A DNA stretch of 64,000 bases from Pseudomonas salomonii (GCF_900107155.1 NZ_FNOX01000001.1:62001-126000); one strand, 5' to 3'; counted from the first letter of the stretch, positions 1 through 11,308 are shown. Notes: generated from the letters alone by a model not told the origin. Program-made: numbers and translations.

Positions 1-556
1 TCGCGCGGTTCCATTCACCGGCGAAGATATCCGGCAGCACGCCGAGGGCAAAGTCGATGCTGGCATCGAGTTTTTCCTGTTCGGCGCGTGGCGCACGACC
101 CAGGACGAAATTTGAAACCATACTGGCAACGCCTGGGTGGCCAATGCCGAGCCGCAGACGGTAAAAATTATTCTGATTACCCAACTGCGCGATGATGTCG
201 CGCAGGCCGTTGTGCCCGCCATGCCCGCCGCCGAGCTTGAGCTTGGCAACACCGGGTGGCAGGTCCAGTTCGTCATGGGCCACCAGGATTTCTTCGGGTT
301 TGATCCGGAAGAAGCCCGCAAGCGCCGCGACAGCCTGGCCGCTGCGGTTCATGTAGGTGGTGGGAATCAGCAGACGAACATCCTGACCCTGGTGCGAGAA
401 GCGCCCGGTCAGGCCAAAATACTTGCGATCGGCCACAAGGTTCACACCTTGCGCGTGGGCGATGCGCTCAACAAAAAGGGCCCCCGCGTTATGCCGGGTC
501 TGTTCGTATTCGGCGCCTGGATTTCCCAGGCCAACGATCAGTTTAATGGCAGTCAC
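1..556 (-). CDS. pth: Peptidyl-tRNA hydrolase, 3' end cut by the window edge
   Basis: Hydrolyses the ester bond of peptidyl-tRNAs released from stalled ribosomes, recycling tRNA in the cytoplasm. The frame starts with GTG at 556 ([14 protein letters not shown]), has the family's N-terminal GLGNPG, the RHNAG box with the catalytic His region, and the downstream [12 protein letters not shown] loop. It runs off base 1 after about 185 codons, roughly nine short of the usual 194. rplY lies upstream on the same strand, the usual pseudomonad order prs-rplY-pth. No ATG alternative gives the conserved N terminus, so GTG is chosen. Recognition is secure; only the last residues are missing. Confidence 0.96.
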   Translation of the reverse strand, partial: MTAIKLIVGLGNPGAEYEQTRHNAGALFVERIAHAQGVNLVADRKYFGLTGRFSHQGQDVRLLIPTTYMNRSGQAVAALAGFFRIKPEEILVAHDELDLPPGVAKLKLGGGHGGHNGLRDIIAQLGNQNNFYRLRLGIGHPGVASMVSNFVLGRAPRAEQEKLDASIDFALGVLPDIFAGEWNRA

Positions 557-724
557 GACAGGGGCCCTTCCTTTGGAGTTGTGGGTAACATCGCCGACAC
601 CTGCGTGCGGCGAAAGTGGACAACAAAAGATCATTTACTCAAGAGTAAACGCCGCGTTATCGCCCGCTTTCTCGCTACGTTCCGGTCCGCGATGTTTCCT
701 CAAGCTCCGGCAATACAGAGTGAA

Positions 725-1324
725 TTACTCTGCAGCGCCTTCTTCAGCTTCTGGTGCAACGCGTGGAGCGTGAACGTTTGCAACAGCTTTGTCATCACCG
801 TGAGCCAGTGCAACAAACTCAACGCCTTTAGGGGCTTTGAGGTCGGACAGGTGGATGATGGCGCCGATTTCCAGAGCCGACAGGTCGACTTCGATGAACT
901 CAGGCAGGTCTTTCGGCAGGCAAGTCACTTCGATTTCGTTCAGGACGTGCGAGACTTCGCCGCCTTTCTTGACCGGAGCTTCTTCGCCAACGAAGTGAAC
1001 TGGAACGATAGCGGTCAGTTTCTGACCGGCAATAACGCGTACAAAGTCAGCGTGCAGCACGTGGCCTTTGGCCGGGTGACGTTGCAGAGCCTTGATGATC
1101 ACGTTTTGCTTTTTGCCGCCAACGTTCAGTTCGATAACGTGGCTGTAAGCAGCATCGTTTTCGAGCAGTTTGGCGATTTCTTTGGCCAGCATGCTGATGG
1201 ATTCAGGGGCTTTGTCGCCACCGTAAACTACAGCTGGAACCAGGCTCGCGAGACGACGCAGGCGGCGGCTCGCACCTTTCCCCAGGTCGGAACGCGCTTC
1301 AGCATTCAGAGTAAAATCGTTCAT
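725..1324 (-). CDS. rplY: 50S ribosomal protein L25 (general stress protein Ctc type)
   Basis: Binds 5S rRNA in the large ribosomal subunit. The 199-residue protein has the N-terminal L25 domain (about residues 1-95, beginning [17 protein letters not shown]) followed by the C-terminal TL5/Ctc beta domain, ending in an acidic Ala/Glu tail. This long form is usual in pseudomonads; E. coli L25 is only the first domain. The start at 1324 is chosen because GGAG lies just upstream; an in-frame start eight codons earlier lacks this and adds unconserved residues. It lies between prs and pth, all on the minus strand, with a hairpin between prs and rplY. Confidence 0.96.
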   Translation of the reverse strand: MNDFTLNAEARSDLGKGASRRLRRLASLVPAVVYGGDKAPESISMLAKEIAKLLENDAAYSHVIELNVGGKKQNVIIKALQRHPAKGHVLHADFVRVIAGQKLTAIVPVHFVGEEAPVKKGGEVSHVLNEIEVTCLPKDLPEFIEVDLSALEIGAIIHLSDLKAPKGVEFVALAHGDDKAVANVHAPRVAPEAEEGAAE

Positions 1325-1390
1325 GTTGTATCTCCAAAATAACCACATTCGCCCCAGCGTTTGCGACCAGCGCTAAAGGCGATATGGGCA

Positions 1391-1432
1391 AAAAAGCCCC
1401 GCCCCAACAGAATGCTGGGGCGGGGCGCTTTT
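1391..1432 (-). terminator. Rho-independent terminator after prs
   Basis: A GC-rich inverted repeat (arms GCCCCGCCCC and its complement, about 1396-1427) is followed on the minus strand by a run of T. It separates prs from rplY. Since rplY is often co-expressed with prs, it may act as a partial terminator or attenuator rather than a full stop; that part is inference. Confidence 0.85.
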
Positions 1433-1463
1433 CGTCAGTGGGATGTTTCGTAAGGTTTGACCC

Positions 1464-2405
1464 TTATCGGAACATCGCGCTGATCGATTCTTCGTTGCTG
1501 ATGCGGCGAACCGCTTCGGCAACTACCGGTGCGATATCCAGTTGACGGATACGCGAACAGGCTTGAGCTGCTGCGGACAACGGGATGGTGTTAGTCACCA
1601 CCAGTTCGTCCAGCATGGAGTTCTCGATGTTCTCGATCGCTCGGCCCGACAGCACAGGGTGTGTGCAGTAGGCGAAGACTTTTGCTGCACCGTGCTCTTT
1701 CAAGGCTTTCGCCGCGTGGCACAGGGTGCCGGCGGTGTCGACCATGTCATCAACCAGAATACAGGTACGCCCTTCGACATCACCGATGATATGCATCACT
1801 TCAGAGTGATTGGCTTTCTCACGGCGTTTGTCGATGATCCCGAGGTCCACGCCCAGGGATTTGGCAACAGCCCGTGCACGCACGACGCCACCAATGTCCG
1901 GGGACACGATCATCAGGTTTTCAAAGCGCTGGTCTTCAATGTCATCCACCAATACCGGGGAGCCGTAGATGTTATCTACCGGAATATCGAAGAACCCCTG
2001 GATTTGGTCAGCGTGCAGGTCAACCGTGAGAACACGGTCGATACCTACCACGGTCAGCATGTCAGCCACGACTTTCGCGCTGATAGCCACACGTGCGGAA
2101 CGCGGACGGCGATCCTGACGGGCATAACCAAAGTAAGGGATTACAGCTGTGATTCGAGTCGCTGAGGAGCGGCGGAAGGCATCAGCCATCACGACGAGTT
2201 CCATCAGGTTATCGTTGGTCGGAGCGCAGGTCGGCTGAATAATGAAAACATCTTTACCGCGGACGTTTTCATTGATCTCGGCTGTAATTTCGCCGTCGGA
2301 GAATTTACCGACAGAGATGTCACCGAGAGGGATATGCAGCTGACGTACGACACGTCGAGCCAGATCGGGGTTGGCGTTCCCCGTAAAGACCATCATCTTG
2401 GACAC
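1464..2405 (-). CDS. prs: Ribose-phosphate pyrophosphokinase (PRPP synthetase)
   Basis: Makes phosphoribosyl pyrophosphate from ribose 5-phosphate and ATP, the precursor of purines, pyrimidines, histidine, tryptophan and NAD. The 313-residue protein matches the class I family length. It begins [19 protein letters not shown], has the flexible-loop arginines ([10 protein letters not shown]), the [12 protein letters not shown] segment, and the PRPP-binding signature [14 protein letters not shown]. It is preceded by tRNA-Gln and ispE and followed by a terminator and rplY. The housekeeping assignment is unambiguous. Confidence 0.98.
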   Translation of the reverse strand: MSKMMVFTGNANPDLARRVVRQLHIPLGDISVGKFSDGEITAEINENVRGKDVFIIQPTCAPTNDNLMELVVMADAFRRSSATRITAVIPYFGYARQDRRPRSARVAISAKVVADMLTVVGIDRVLTVDLHADQIQGFFDIPVDNIYGSPVLVDDIEDQRFENLMIVSPDIGGVVRARAVAKSLGVDLGIIDKRREKANHSEVMHIIGDVEGRTCILVDDMVDTAGTLCHAAKALKEHGAAKVFAYCTHPVLSGRAIENIENSMLDELVVTNTIPLSAAAQACSRIRQLDIAPVVAEAVRRISNEESISAMFR

Positions 2406-2451
2406 GCGCAGTACCTAGAGGCTGAGGGTAACCTGGATGAGTATTAGAAAA

Positions 2452-2526
2452 TGGCAGGGGCGGCTGGATTCGAACCAACGCATGGCAGGATCAAAACCTG
2501 CTGCCTTACCGCTTGGCGACGCCCCT
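2452..2526 (-). tRNA. tRNA-Gln (anticodon TTG)
   Basis: A 75-nt cloverleaf with acceptor arms AGGGGCG/CGCCCCT, anticodon loop reading TTTTGAT (anticodon TTG), the T-loop TTCGAAT and an encoded CCA end. It lies between ispE and prs on the same strand and is probably processed from their common transcript. Confidence 0.96.
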
Positions 2527-2562
2527 GTATCTGTTGCAACGAGTACCCAGTACTCGGTTCCT

Positions 2563-3414
2563 TTAGAGCAGACTTTGCAGCTTGCGATGCAACATCGAAA
2601 CGTTGCTTCCCTTTGCTACAAACCCTGTAAGGGTCTCTGTAAGAAGGGCCGAGACTTTATCAGCTTCAGCTTTGTTTGGGAAGCCCCCAAACACACAACT
2701 TCCAGTTCCGGTTAATTTTGCTTCGGTAAATTTACCTAACAAATTCAAAGCGTTACGTACCTCTGGATAACGCCTTGCTACAACCGGTAAGCAGTCATTT
2801 CGACTGTTTCCCTTGGGAACGGGGCGCACTTTAATGGGAGGAGAGTTACGTGTCAACAGTGGATCTGAAAAAATTTCTGCTGTACTTACAGATACTTGCG
2901 GAACAAGCACGACATACCACGGCTCTTCGGGGTATTCCGGGGTGAGTTTCTCCCCGACGCCTTCGGCAAAAGCCGCGTGCCCACGCACGAAAACCGGCAC
3001 GTCGGCGCCCAGTGCCAGGCCCAGCGTGGCCAGGCGATCGTGGTCCCAGCCCAGTTGCCACAAGTGATTCAAACCGAGCAGGGTGGTCGCGGCATTTGAG
3101 CTGCCGCCACCGATGCCGCCGCCCATGGGCAAAATTTTATCGATCCAGATGTCGATACCGAGCGAGCAACCGGATTGCGCCTGAAGTGTTTTCGCCGCCC
3201 TGACAATCAGATTGCTGTCGTGGGGCACGCCTTCGAATTCGGTGTGCAGCTGGATCACGCCATCGTCGCGTACGGCGAAGGTCAGCTCATCGCCGTAATC
3301 GAGAAATTGAAACAGCGTCTGCAGTTCGTGGTAGCCGTCTTCACGGCGCCCAAGAATGTGCAGCATCAGGTTGAGTTTGGCCGGAGAGGGTAGCGTCAAG
3401 CGTTCTGAGGTCAC
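2563..3414 (-). CDS. ispE: 4-diphosphocytidyl-2-C-methyl-D-erythritol kinase
   Basis: Phosphorylates CDP-methylerythritol with ATP in the MEP pathway for isoprenoid precursors. The 283-residue GHMP-family kinase begins with [22 protein letters not shown], where the Lys and Asp/Tyr regions bind substrate. It has the ATP-binding glycine loop [14 protein letters not shown] near residues 95-110 and the C-terminal GTGSCVF motif. The start is GTG at 3414, one base after the lolB stop, which suggests translational coupling. lolB-ispE-tRNA-prs is a conserved pseudomonad arrangement. Confidence 0.97.
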   Translation of the reverse strand: MTSERLTLPSPAKLNLMLHILGRREDGYHELQTLFQFLDYGDELTFAVRDDGVIQLHTEFEGVPHDSNLIVRAAKTLQAQSGCSLGIDIWIDKILPMGGGIGGGSSNAATTLLGLNHLWQLGWDHDRLATLGLALGADVPVFVRGHAAFAEGVGEKLTPEYPEEPWYVVLVPQVSVSTAEIFSDPLLTRNSPPIKVRPVPKGNSRNDCLPVVARRYPEVRNALNLLGKFTEAKLTGTGSCVFGGFPNKAEADKVSALLTETLTGFVAKGSNVSMLHRKLQSLL

Positions 3415-3415
3415 G

Positions 3416-4033
3416 TTATTGCCCCAGCTTGCGCGGTTGCCATTCCTTGATCACCAGCGTGACGTCAAGGTCGGTGCCATGCAGTTTGATGCGCTCAGGC
3501 AGCCAGTAGCCACTCTGTTCCACGTAGCTCAGGTACTCGACCTGCCAGCCATCCTGCTCAAGCGTGGCCAGGCGGCTGTCGCCGTTGAGGCTCAGGCGGC
3601 TTTTGCTGTCCGGCGCGGGCAAGCCGCGTACCCACCACACCAGGTGCGAAACCGGCAGCTTCCAGCCTATCTGCTGTTCCAGCAATTCTTCCGGCGTGGC
3701 TGCCTCATAGCGGCCCTGGTTGGCCACTTCCAGGCTCACTTGCCCTGGTCGGCCGGTCAGGCGTGCTGCGCCGCGGCCCAGTGGTCCGGACAGACGAATA
3801 TCGTAATAGTCCTGGCGTTGCAGCCAGAACAACGTACCGCTGCCGGAATCTTTTGGTGCGCGCACCCCGACTTTGCCGTCGATCTGCCAGCCGTCAATGC
3901 TGCTGAGCTGATCCTTGTGCTGCTGCCATTGCGCCGGGCTGCCCTGGCCTTCAACGGATTCGCGGCTGCCAATGCCCGCGCAACCGGCGAGCAGGGCGAT
4001 GAAACTGAAAACAATAACGTGGCGCAAGAACAT
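3416..4033 (-). CDS. lolB: Outer-membrane lipoprotein receptor LolB
   Basis: Accepts lipoproteins from the periplasmic carrier LolA and inserts them into the outer membrane. The 205-residue product has a lipoprotein signal peptide with lipobox LLAGC (lipidated Cys18). The mature part has the LolA/LolB half-barrel pattern, including the segment [18 protein letters not shown] near the N terminus. It is followed almost immediately by ispE, as in many gammaproteobacteria, and preceded by a TPR lipoprotein gene. Assignment rests on signal peptide, size and conserved context. Confidence 0.93.
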   Translation of the reverse strand: MFLRHVIVFSFIALLAGCAGIGSRESVEGQGSPAQWQQHKDQLSSIDGWQIDGKVGVRAPKDSGSGTLFWLQRQDYYDIRLSGPLGRGAARLTGRPGQVSLEVANQGRYEAATPEELLEQQIGWKLPVSHLVWWVRGLPAPDSKSRLSLNGDSRLATLEQDGWQVEYLSYVEQSGYWLPERIKLHGTDLDVTLVIKEWQPRKLGQ

Positions 4034-4037
4034 AAGC

Positions 4038-5762
4038 TTAAAGGGTCTCGGATCCGGTCAGGCGCTTGATGGTGCCGCGCAGGATAGGGCTTTCGGGTTG
4101 TTCCTTGAGGAATTTTTCCCAGATTTGTCGCGCTTCGCGCTGTTTGCCATTGGCCCACAGCACTTCACCCAGGTGAGCGGCCACTTCCTGATCCGGGAAG
4201 CGTTCGAGTGCCTGGCGCAGCAGGCGTTCGGCTTCGTCCAGGTTGCCCAGGCGGTAATTCACCCACCCCAGGCTGTCGAGCACGGCCGGGTCTTCCGGGT
4301 TGAGCTTGTGGGCTTGTTCGATCAGCACCTTGGCTTCGGCGTAGCGCGTGGTGCGGTCCGACAGGGTGTAGCCCAGGGCGTTGAGCGCCATGGCGTTGTC
4401 CGGGTCGCGCTTGATGATCAGGCGCAGGTCTTTTTCCATCTGCGCCAGGTCATTGCGTTTTTCCGCCTGCATGGCGCGGGTATACAGCAGGTTCAAATCG
4501 TCGGGGTATTGCAGCAAGGCTTGTTGCAGCAATTTCCAGGCGCGTTCGCCCTGCTTGTTGGCCGACAGCGTCTCGGCCTGGATCAGGTACAGCTGGATCG
4601 CATAGTCCGGCTCGGCAGCGCGTGCCGCCGCCAGGCGTTTTTCGGCTTCGTCGGTGCGGCCGTTGCTCATCAGGATATCGGCCTGACGCAACTGGGCCGG
4701 CAGGTAGTCATTGCCGGGGCCGACCTGGGCGTATTCAAGCAGCGCAGCCTGCGGGTCGTTGCGTTCTTCAGCGATGCGGCCGAGGTTCAGGTGCGCCGAA
4801 TCCACATGGCTTTCGCGCTCGATCAACTCTTCGAGATATCCCTTGGCCTCGTCCCAGGCCTTGGCTTCCAGGCACACCAATGCCAGCGAGTAACGCAACT
4901 CGTCGTCGTCAGGGTATTGCTGGACCAGGTTGGCAAACTGCACTTTGGCGTCTTCCATGCGGTCTTGCTCAACCAGCATGCGCGCATAGGTCAGCAGCAA
5001 ACGCTTGTCGCCCGGATACTTCTTGATGCTTTTTTCCAGCAGTGGAATCGCTTCCTTGCCGCGATTGAGGTTTTGCAGCAAGCGTGCGCGCAGCAAAATC
5101 GGGGCGATCTCGCCGTCTTCCGGCGGGTTCTGCTCCAGCAGCTTGAGGGCGGCGTCGGCTTCGTCATCCTGTTGCAGCAGCAAGGCTTTGCCGAAAATCA
5201 GCTGGCTGTTCTTCGGATGTTTTTGCAGCAGGCGGTCAAAACTTTTCATCAAGCCATTGCGCGTGTCCTGGTCGGTGTCGGCCGCCGACAGCGCGAGGAA
5301 GTCGAAATGCGTGTCGCCCTTGCCCTGCAGGACTTTCTCCATATAGACCATGGAGTCGTCATAACGCCCGGCGCGGGCCAGTTGCACAGCCGCCGCGCGT
5401 TGCGCTTCCAGGTCGTCCGGGGCGTTTTTCGCCCAGATCAGCGAGGTGTCCAGCGCGGCCTGGTCAGCCCCCAGGTATTCGGCGATGCGAAACGCACGCT
5501 CCGAAATGCCCGGGTCCTGGGTATTGATGGCCTGGGTCACATAGTTATCCAGGGCAATATCGAAACGATTGCGCTGGCCGGCGAGTTCGGCGGTCAGCAG
5601 GCTATAGATCGTTTCTTCATTGAACGAGGAGTAAACCTTGGGCTTTTCAGGGGCGGGGGTGCTGTCTTCGACCGGCGGCGTACCGTCCGGCGACACGGGT
5701 GCCAAGGCCTGGCAGCCGCTGAGGAAGACAAAAGCAAGGAGCAACGCGGAAGATCTATTCAT
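4038..5762 (-). CDS. TPR-repeat outer-membrane lipoprotein (PA4667 type)
   Basis: A 574-residue lipoprotein with lipobox FLSGC (Cys17), a short proline-rich linker and then tetratricopeptide repeats over most of its length, for example [17 protein letters not shown] and the repeats around residues 470-545. TPR arrays bind partner proteins; the specific role is unknown to me. As I recall, a homologue occupies the same place in P. aeruginosa (PA4667). It is probably transcribed with lolB and ispE: the lolB start is only a few bases downstream. Its start faces hemA across about 180 bp holding both promoters. Confidence 0.9.
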   Translation of the reverse strand: MNRSSALLLAFVFLSGCQALAPVSPDGTPPVEDSTPAPEKPKVYSSFNEETIYSLLTAELAGQRNRFDIALDNYVTQAINTQDPGISERAFRIAEYLGADQAALDTSLIWAKNAPDDLEAQRAAAVQLARAGRYDDSMVYMEKVLQGKGDTHFDFLALSAADTDQDTRNGLMKSFDRLLQKHPKNSQLIFGKALLLQQDDEADAALKLLEQNPPEDGEIAPILLRARLLQNLNRGKEAIPLLEKSIKKYPGDKRLLLTYARMLVEQDRMEDAKVQFANLVQQYPDDDELRYSLALVCLEAKAWDEAKGYLEELIERESHVDSAHLNLGRIAEERNDPQAALLEYAQVGPGNDYLPAQLRQADILMSNGRTDEAEKRLAAARAAEPDYAIQLYLIQAETLSANKQGERAWKLLQQALLQYPDDLNLLYTRAMQAEKRNDLAQMEKDLRLIIKRDPDNAMALNALGYTLSDRTTRYAEAKVLIEQAHKLNPEDPAVLDSLGWVNYRLGNLDEAERLLRQALERFPDQEVAAHLGEVLWANGKQREARQIWEKFLKEQPESPILRGTIKRLTGSETL

Positions 5763-5944
5763 ATAGGAAGAGGACGACTAACCTGCGGTCGGATCATCAT
5801 GACACAAGCCTTCGGCCAAACATAACCGAGTCTCAGTGGGCGCCCTTATAGGCACAAGCTACTAGGACAATAGACGACGGTGGTTGTTCTGGATCTTTCG
5901 AAGTAGGACAATTGTCGGCTTCCCGACATCATCAGCGATATTGA

Positions 5945-7234
5945 ATGGCCTTCCTCGCACTCGGTATTAACCACAAGACTGCAACCGTAGACGTGCGCGA
6001 GCGCGTGGCGTTTACGCCAGAGCAGTTGGTTGAGGCCTTGCAGCAGCTCTGCCGGCTCACCGACAGCCGCGAAGCTGCGATCCTTTCGACCTGCAATCGC
6101 AGCGAGCTTTATATAGAGCAGGAACATCTTTCGGCGGATGTGGTGCTGCGCTGGCTGGCCGATTATCACCATTTGGACCTCGACGACCTGCGCGCCAGTG
6201 CTTATGTGCACGAAGAGGATGCGGCAGTTCGTCACATGATGCGCGTCGCCGCAGGGCTCGACTCGCTGGTGTTGGGCGAGCCGCAGATCCTCGGCCAGAT
6301 GAAATCCGCCTACGCCGTGGCCCGCGAGGCCGGCACCGTCGGCCCGTTGCTTGGCCGTTTGTTCCAGGCCACGTTCAATTCGGCCAAGCAGGTGCGCACC
6401 GACACTGCCATCGGTGAAAACCCGGTGTCCGTCGCGTTCGCCGCCGTCAGCCTGGCCAAACAGATTTTCAGTGACTTGCAGCGCAGCCAGGCGCTGCTGA
6501 TCGGCGCCGGTGAAACCATCACCCTGGTCGCCCGCCACCTGCACGACCTGGGCGTCAAGCGTATTGTGGTCGCCAACCGCACCCTGGAGCGCGCCAGTAT
6601 CCTGGCCGAGCAGTTTGGCGCCCATGCTGTGTTGCTGTCTGACATCCCGGCCGAGCTGGTGCGCAGCGATATCGTCATCAGCTCCACCGCCAGCCAGCTG
6701 CCGATCCTGGGCAAAGGCGCGGTCGAGAGTGCATTGAAGCTGCGCAAGCACAAGCCGATCTTCATGGTGGATATCGCCGTTCCCCGCGATATCGAGCCTG
6801 AAGTCGGCGAGTTGGACGACGTTTACCTCTACAGCGTCGACGATCTGCACGAAGTGGTCGCCGAAAACCTCAAGAGTCGCCAGGGCGCGGCCCAGGCCGC
6901 CGAAGAAATGGTCAGCACCGGCGCCGAAGACTTTATGGTGCGCCTGCGTGAATTGGCGGCGGTCGATGTGCTCAAGGCGTATCGTCAGCAGGGCGAACGC
7001 CTGCGTGATGAAGAATTGATCAAGGCCCAGCGTTTGCTGGCCAACGGCAGCAGCGCCGAAGACGTGCTGATGCAACTGGCGCGTGGCTTGACCAACAAAT
7101 TGCTCCACGCCCCCAGCGTTCAGTTGAAAAAGCTTACCGCCGAAGGCCGCCTCGATGCGCTGGCCATGGCCCAGGAACTCTTTGCCCTCGGTGAGGGCGC
7201 GTCAGATAGCTCTTCGGATAAAAAACCGCAATGA
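5945..7234 (+). CDS. hemA: Glutamyl-tRNA reductase
   Basis: Reduces Glu-tRNA(Glu) to glutamate-1-semialdehyde with NADPH, the first step of C5-route tetrapyrrole synthesis. The 429-residue protein begins [13 protein letters not shown]. The catalytic Cys50 lies in [11 protein letters not shown], the family signature ending EPQILGQMK is near residues 100-120, the Rossmann motif LLIGAGE is near residue 185, and the C-terminal dimerisation helix region is present. The stop overlaps the prfA start (ATGA), and hemA-prfA-prmC is a classic operon. No regulatory site was identified upstream. Confidence 0.98.
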   Translation: MAFLALGINHKTATVDVRERVAFTPEQLVEALQQLCRLTDSREAAILSTCNRSELYIEQEHLSADVVLRWLADYHHLDLDDLRASAYVHEEDAAVRHMMRVAAGLDSLVLGEPQILGQMKSAYAVAREAGTVGPLLGRLFQATFNSAKQVRTDTAIGENPVSVAFAAVSLAKQIFSDLQRSQALLIGAGETITLVARHLHDLGVKRIVVANRTLERASILAEQFGAHAVLLSDIPAELVRSDIVISSTASQLPILGKGAVESALKLRKHKPIFMVDIAVPRDIEPEVGELDDVYLYSVDDLHEVVAENLKSRQGAAQAAEEMVSTGAEDFMVRLRELAAVDVLKAYRQQGERLRDEELIKAQRLLANGSSAEDVLMQLARGLTNKLLHAPSVQLKKLTAEGRLDALAMAQELFALGEGASDSSSDKKPQ

Positions 7235-8313
7235 AAGCGTCACTGCTCAATAAACTGGACGTGCTCCAGGACCGTTTCGAAGAACTGACCGCCTTGCTCG
7301 GCGATGGCGAGGTCATCTCCGATCAGACCAAGTTCCGTGCCTATTCCAAGGAATACGCCGAAGTTGAGCCTATCGTGGCCACCTATAAAAGCCTGATGAA
7401 AGTGCGGGCCGACCTCGAGGGCGCCCAGGCGCTGCTCAAAGACAGCGACCCGGACATGCGCGAAATGGCCGTGGAAGAAGTCCGCGAAGCCAAAGAGAAG
7501 CTGGTCGAGCTCGAAGGCGACCTGCAACGCATGCTGCTGCCCAAAGACCCGAACGACGGACGTAACGTGTTCCTCGAAATCCGCGCCGGCACCGGTGGCG
7601 ACGAAGCGGCGATCTTCTCCGGCGACCTGTTCCGCATGTATTCGCGCTACGCCGAGCGACGTGGCTGGCGTGTCGAGATTTTGTCCGAGAACGAAGGCGA
7701 ACACGGCGGCTATAAAGAAGTCATCGCGCGGGTCGAAGGTGACAACGTCTACGGCAAGCTCAAATTCGAATCCGGCGCGCACCGCGTGCAGCGGGTTCCG
7801 GCGACTGAATCCCAGGGCCGTATCCACACCTCGGCGTGCACCGTGGCCGTGTTGCCCGAGCCGGACGAGCAGGAAGCCATCGAGATCAACCCGGCAGACT
7901 TGCGTGTCGACACCTACCGCTCGTCGGGCGCCGGTGGTCAGCACGTGAACAAGACCGACTCGGCGATCCGCATTACCCACTTGCCGTCGGGCATCGTGGT
8001 CGAGTGCCAGGAAGAACGTTCCCAGCACAAAAACCGTGCGCGGGCCATGTCCTGGCTGTCGGCCAAGCTTAACGACCAGCAGACCAGCGCCGCCGCCAAT
8101 GCAATTGCCAGCGAGCGCAAGTTGCTGGTGGGCTCGGGCGACCGCTCCGAACGCATTCGCACCTACAACTTTGCCCAGGGCCGGGTCACCGACCATCGGG
8201 TCAACCTCACCCTGTATTCCCTCGACGAGATTCTCGCCGGTGGCGTTGACGCGGTAATCGAGCCGTTGCTGGCCGAATACCAGGCTGATCAATTGGCGGC
8301 GATAGGTGAATAA
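7231..8313 (+). CDS. prfA: Peptide chain release factor 1
   Basis: Recognises UAA and UAG in the ribosomal A site and triggers peptide release. At 360 residues it is the normal RF1 length. The stop-codon-reading tripeptide PAT is at residues 190-192 (RF2 would have SPF), and the catalytic GGQ is at residues 235-237 in [10 protein letters not shown]. The start ATG overlaps the hemA TGA, and its TAA is directly followed by the prmC ATG, so the three are translationally coupled. PrmC, encoded next, methylates the GGQ glutamine. Confidence 0.98.
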   Translation: MKASLLNKLDVLQDRFEELTALLGDGEVISDQTKFRAYSKEYAEVEPIVATYKSLMKVRADLEGAQALLKDSDPDMREMAVEEVREAKEKLVELEGDLQRMLLPKDPNDGRNVFLEIRAGTGGDEAAIFSGDLFRMYSRYAERRGWRVEILSENEGEHGGYKEVIARVEGDNVYGKLKFESGAHRVQRVPATESQGRIHTSACTVAVLPEPDEQEAIEINPADLRVDTYRSSGAGGQHVNKTDSAIRITHLPSGIVVECQEERSQHKNRARAMSWLSAKLNDQQTSAAANAIASERKLLVGSGDRSERIRTYNFAQGRVTDHRVNLTLYSLDEILAGGVDAVIEPLLAEYQADQLAAIGE

Positions 8314-9144
8314 ATGACCATTATTGCCAGCCTCCTGCGCGCCGCCGACCTGCCAGACTCGCCCACCGCGCGGCTGGATGTGGAGCTGTTGCTGGCCGCT
8401 GCCCTGGGCAAATCGCGCAGCTACCTGCACACCTGGCCGGAAAAAATCGTCAGCAGCGAAGACGCGCTGACGTTTGCCAATTACCTGCAGCGTCGTCGCA
8501 CGGGTGAGCCGGTGGCCTACATCCTCGGGCAGCAGGGTTTCTGGAAGCTGGATTTGGAGGTCGCACCGCACACGCTGATTCCGCGCCCGGAAACCGAGTT
8601 GCTGGTAGAGGCCGCGCTGGAATTGCTGCCGTCCACGCCTGCCAGGGTTCTTGATCTTGGCACGGGCAGCGGCGCCATCGCCCTGGCCCTGGCCAGCGAG
8701 CGCCCGGCCTGGCAGGTCACTGCGGTCGATCGTGTGCTCGAAGCCGTGGCCCTGGCCGAACGCAATCGCCAGCGCCTGCACCTGAAGAACGCCTCGGTGT
8801 TGAACAGCCATTGGTTCAGCGCGTTGCAAGGCCAGCACTTCGACTTGATCATCAGCAACCCGCCTTACATTGCCGATAACGATCCCCATCTGGTGGCCGG
8901 CGATGTGCGCTTTGAGCCCGCCAGTGCCTTGGTGGCAGGCCATGATGGGCTGGACGATTTGCGGTTGATCATCGCCCAGAGCCCGGCCCACTTGAATGCC
9001 GGTGGCTGGTTGCTGCTCGAACACGGTTACGACCAGGCTGGGGCGGTACGTGATTTGTTGTCGGGTGAGGGCTTTGATGAGGTCCACAGCCGCATCGACC
9101 TCGGTGGCCACGAACGCATCACGTTGGGGCGCCGCCCGTGCTGA
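8314..9144 (+). CDS. prmC: Release factor glutamine N5-methyltransferase
   Basis: Uses S-adenosylmethionine to methylate the Gln of the GGQ loop in release factors. The 276-residue protein has an N-terminal helical domain that docks the factor, the SAM motif VLDLGTGSGAIAL near residues 112-124 and the catalytic NPPY at residues 182-185. It begins on the base after the prfA stop and its end overlaps moeB by seven bases, inside the hemA-prfA-prmC-moeB-murI chain. Confidence 0.97.
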   Translation: MTIIASLLRAADLPDSPTARLDVELLLAAALGKSRSYLHTWPEKIVSSEDALTFANYLQRRRTGEPVAYILGQQGFWKLDLEVAPHTLIPRPETELLVEAALELLPSTPARVLDLGTGSGAIALALASERPAWQVTAVDRVLEAVALAERNRQRLHLKNASVLNSHWFSALQGQHFDLIISNPPYIADNDPHLVAGDVRFEPASALVAGHDGLDDLRLIIAQSPAHLNAGGWLLLEHGYDQAGAVRDLLSGEGFDEVHSRIDLGGHERITLGRRPC

Positions 9145-9893
9145 CCGACCAGGAACTGTTGCGCTATAGCCGACAGATTCTGTTGCAGCACGTCGACATC
9201 GACGGCCAATTGCGCCTGAAAAACGCCCGCGCGCTGATTGTCGGCCTCGGTGGGCTCGGCGCGCCGGTCGCGCTTTACCTGGCCGCCGCCGGTGTGGGTG
9301 AGTTGCACCTGGCAGACTTCGATACCGTCGACCTGACCAACCTGCAACGCCAGATCATCCACGATACCGACAGCGTCGGGCAGACCAAGGTAGATTCGGC
9401 CATGCGTCGTCTGGCCGCCATCAACCCGGAAATCGCGTTGGTCGCCCATCGCACTGCGCTGGATGCCGATTCACTCGCCGCCGCAGTGGCGGCGGTCGAT
9501 GTGGTGCTCGATTGCAGCGACAACTTCTCTACCCGTGAGGCCGTAAACGCCGCTTGCGTTGCAGCGGGCAAGCCTTTGGTCAGCGGCGCGGCCATTCGCC
9601 TGGAAGGCCAATTGTCGGTGTTCGACCCACGGCGCGCCGAGAGCCCGTGCTACCACTGTTTATATGGGCACGGCAGCGACACCGAGCTGACCTGCAGCGA
9701 AGCCGGTGTGATCGGCCCGTTGGTCGGGCTGGTTGGTAGCCTGCAAGCACTGGAAGCCTTGAAGTTGCTGGCAGGTTTTGGTGAGCCCCTAGTGGGGCGT
9801 TTGCTGTTGATCGATGCCTTGACCACGCGTTTTCGCGAGCTGCGCGTCAAGCGCGACCCCGGCTGCAGCGTTTGCGGGACGGCCCATGGTTAA
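9138..9893 (+). CDS. moeB: Molybdopterin-synthase adenylyltransferase (MoeB/HesA/ThiF family)
   Basis: Adenylates the C-terminal glycine of a ubiquitin-like sulfur carrier (MoaD or ThiS) with ATP. The 251-residue protein has the nucleotide-binding loop VGLGGLGAP near residues 35-43, the activating Asp/Arg segment LTNLQRQI, and two zinc CxxC pairs at residues 171-174 (CYHC) and 243-246 (CSVC). Start is GTG at 9138, overlapping prmC; the end overlaps murI by eight bases. MoeB and ThiF cannot be separated confidently by sequence alone; the position matches moeB (PA4663, as I recall it). Confidence 0.92.
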   Translation: MLTDQELLRYSRQILLQHVDIDGQLRLKNARALIVGLGGLGAPVALYLAAAGVGELHLADFDTVDLTNLQRQIIHDTDSVGQTKVDSAMRRLAAINPEIALVAHRTALDADSLAAAVAAVDVVLDCSDNFSTREAVNAACVAAGKPLVSGAAIRLEGQLSVFDPRRAESPCYHCLYGHGSDTELTCSEAGVIGPLVGLVGSLQALEALKLLAGFGEPLVGRLLLIDALTTRFRELRVKRDPGCSVCGTAHG

Positions 9894-10680
9894 GGACGCG
9901 CCCATCGGTGTGTTCGATTCCGGCGTCGGCGGCCTGTCGGTGCTGGATGAAATTCAGCAACTGTTGCCCCATGAGTCGTTGTTATACGTGGCTGACGGCG
10001 GGCACATCCCCTACGGTGAAAAATCCCCGGCTTTCATTCTTGAACGTAGCCGTTTGGTCGCCGGGTTTTTCCGCGAAAAAGGCGCCAAAGCCTTTGTGAT
10101 TGCCTGCAATACCGCAACCGTCGCCGCCGTGGCTGATTTGCGCCAGGACTATCCCGACTGGCCCCTGGTGGGCATGGAACCTGCTGTCAAACCGGCGGCG
10201 GCCGCCACCCGCAGCGGCGTGGTCGGCGTGCTGGCCACCACCGGCACCCTGCAAAGCGCCAGGTTCGCCGCGCTGCTCGATCGCTTCGCCACCGATGTGC
10301 GGGTGATTACCCAGCCGTGTCCGGGGTTGGTTGAACTGATCGAAACCGGCGACCTCAACAGTGCCGCACTGCGCCAGTTGTTGCAGGGCTATGTCACCCC
10401 GCTGCTCAACGCAGGTTGCGACACCATCATCCTCGGCTGCACCCACTATCCCTTCCTCAAGCCGCTTCTGGCACAGATGCTTCCCCCCAGCATCGTCCTG
10501 ATCGACACCGGCGCTGCCGTGGCCCGCCAGCTCAAGCGTCTGTTGGGCGAGCGTGACCTGCTGTCGCCTGGCAATCCTGAGCCAGCGCAGTTCTGGACCA
10601 GCGACGACGTCGATCACCTAAGAAATATCCTACCGACACTCTGGAAATCTTCTGGCGTTGTGCGTAATTTTGGCTTGTGA
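9886..10680 (+). CDS. murI: Glutamate racemase
   Basis: Interconverts L- and D-glutamate by a two-cysteine mechanism, supplying D-Glu for peptidoglycan. The 264-residue protein begins with the [13 protein letters not shown] motif. It has the first catalytic Cys74 in [10 protein letters not shown] and the second Cys185 in LGCTHYPF. It overlaps the moeB stop by eight bases and closes the hemA operon. No obvious terminator follows, so read-through towards the downstream pagL-type gene is possible. Confidence 0.98.
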   Translation: MVKDAPIGVFDSGVGGLSVLDEIQQLLPHESLLYVADGGHIPYGEKSPAFILERSRLVAGFFREKGAKAFVIACNTATVAAVADLRQDYPDWPLVGMEPAVKPAAAATRSGVVGVLATTGTLQSARFAALLDRFATDVRVITQPCPGLVELIETGDLNSAALRQLLQGYVTPLLNAGCDTIILGCTHYPFLKPLLAQMLPPSIVLIDTGAAVARQLKRLLGERDLLSPGNPEPAQFWTSDDVDHLRNILPTLWKSSGVVRNFGL

Positions 10681-10789
10681 AAAATTCGTGAAACATCGCG
10701 GTTAGAAGCTGAACTTCTGGCATCGCGCAAGCTTCTATAGCGTTAGCCTGTACAAACCCTACAACTTCGATCTCAAAGGATGTGCTCTT

Positions 10790-11308
10790 ATGAAGCGCTT
10801 GTTCTGTTTGGCTGCGATTGCGGCCGCTGTGGTGGGACACTCAGTTTCGGCTCAGGCCGCCGGCCTGGAATTTGGGGTGGGGGGGACCAGCGATTCGACC
10901 TTGACCTATCGGTTGGGGCTGACGTCGGATTGGGATAAAAGCTGGTGGCAGAGTGATACGGGCCGACTGACCGGCTATTGGAGTGGCGCTTACACCTACT
11001 GGGACGGCGACAAACGCGCGAGTGTCAGCAGCCTGTCGTTCTCGCCGGTGTTTGTGTATGAGTTTGCCGGGGAGAAGGTCAAGCCATACATCGAAGCGGG
11101 TATCGGTGTGGCGGTGTTTTCACGCACGCGGGTTGAAGACAACAACATCGGCCAGGCCTTCCAGTTCGAAGACCGCCTGGGCTTCGGTTTGCGCTTTGCC
11201 GGCGGGCATGAAGTGGGCATTCGCGCCACGCACTATTCCAATGCGGGCATCAGCAGCAATAACGACGGGGTAGAGAGCTACTCGTTGCACTACACCTACC
11301 CGTTGTAA
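10790..11308 (+). CDS. pagL: PagL-family lipid A 3-O-deacylase, outer membrane
   Basis: Removes the 3-position acyl chain of lipid A, lowering its endotoxic signal. The 172-residue protein has a signal peptide (about residues 1-24, cleaved after AQAA). Alternating beta strands and a C-terminal aromatic-rich strand fit an eight-stranded barrel. The family's catalytic residues appear at His148 and Ser150 (RATHYSNAG) and Glu162, almost the same numbering as the P. aeruginosa precursor. It lies between murI and the light-response operon, as PA4661 does in P. aeruginosa. It is followed by a palindromic repeat pair. Confidence 0.9.
   Translation: MKRLFCLAAIAAAVVGHSVSAQAAGLEFGVGGTSDSTLTYRLGLTSDWDKSWWQSDTGRLTGYWSGAYTYWDGDKRASVSSLSFSPVFVYEFAGEKVKPYIEAGIGVAVFSRTRVEDNNIGQAFQFEDRLGFGLRFAGGHEVGIRATHYSNAGISSNNDGVESYSLHYTYPL

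Noticed and set aside
3915..5825. Plus-strand frame opposite the TPR lipoprotein
   Set aside because: Composition is Gln/Leu/Val-rich from reversed codons and it has no signal peptide or family motifs.
10750..10755. A TGTACA upstream of the pagL-type gene
   Set aside because: No second half-site at 12-base spacing, so no support for inclusion in the PplR-type regulon.
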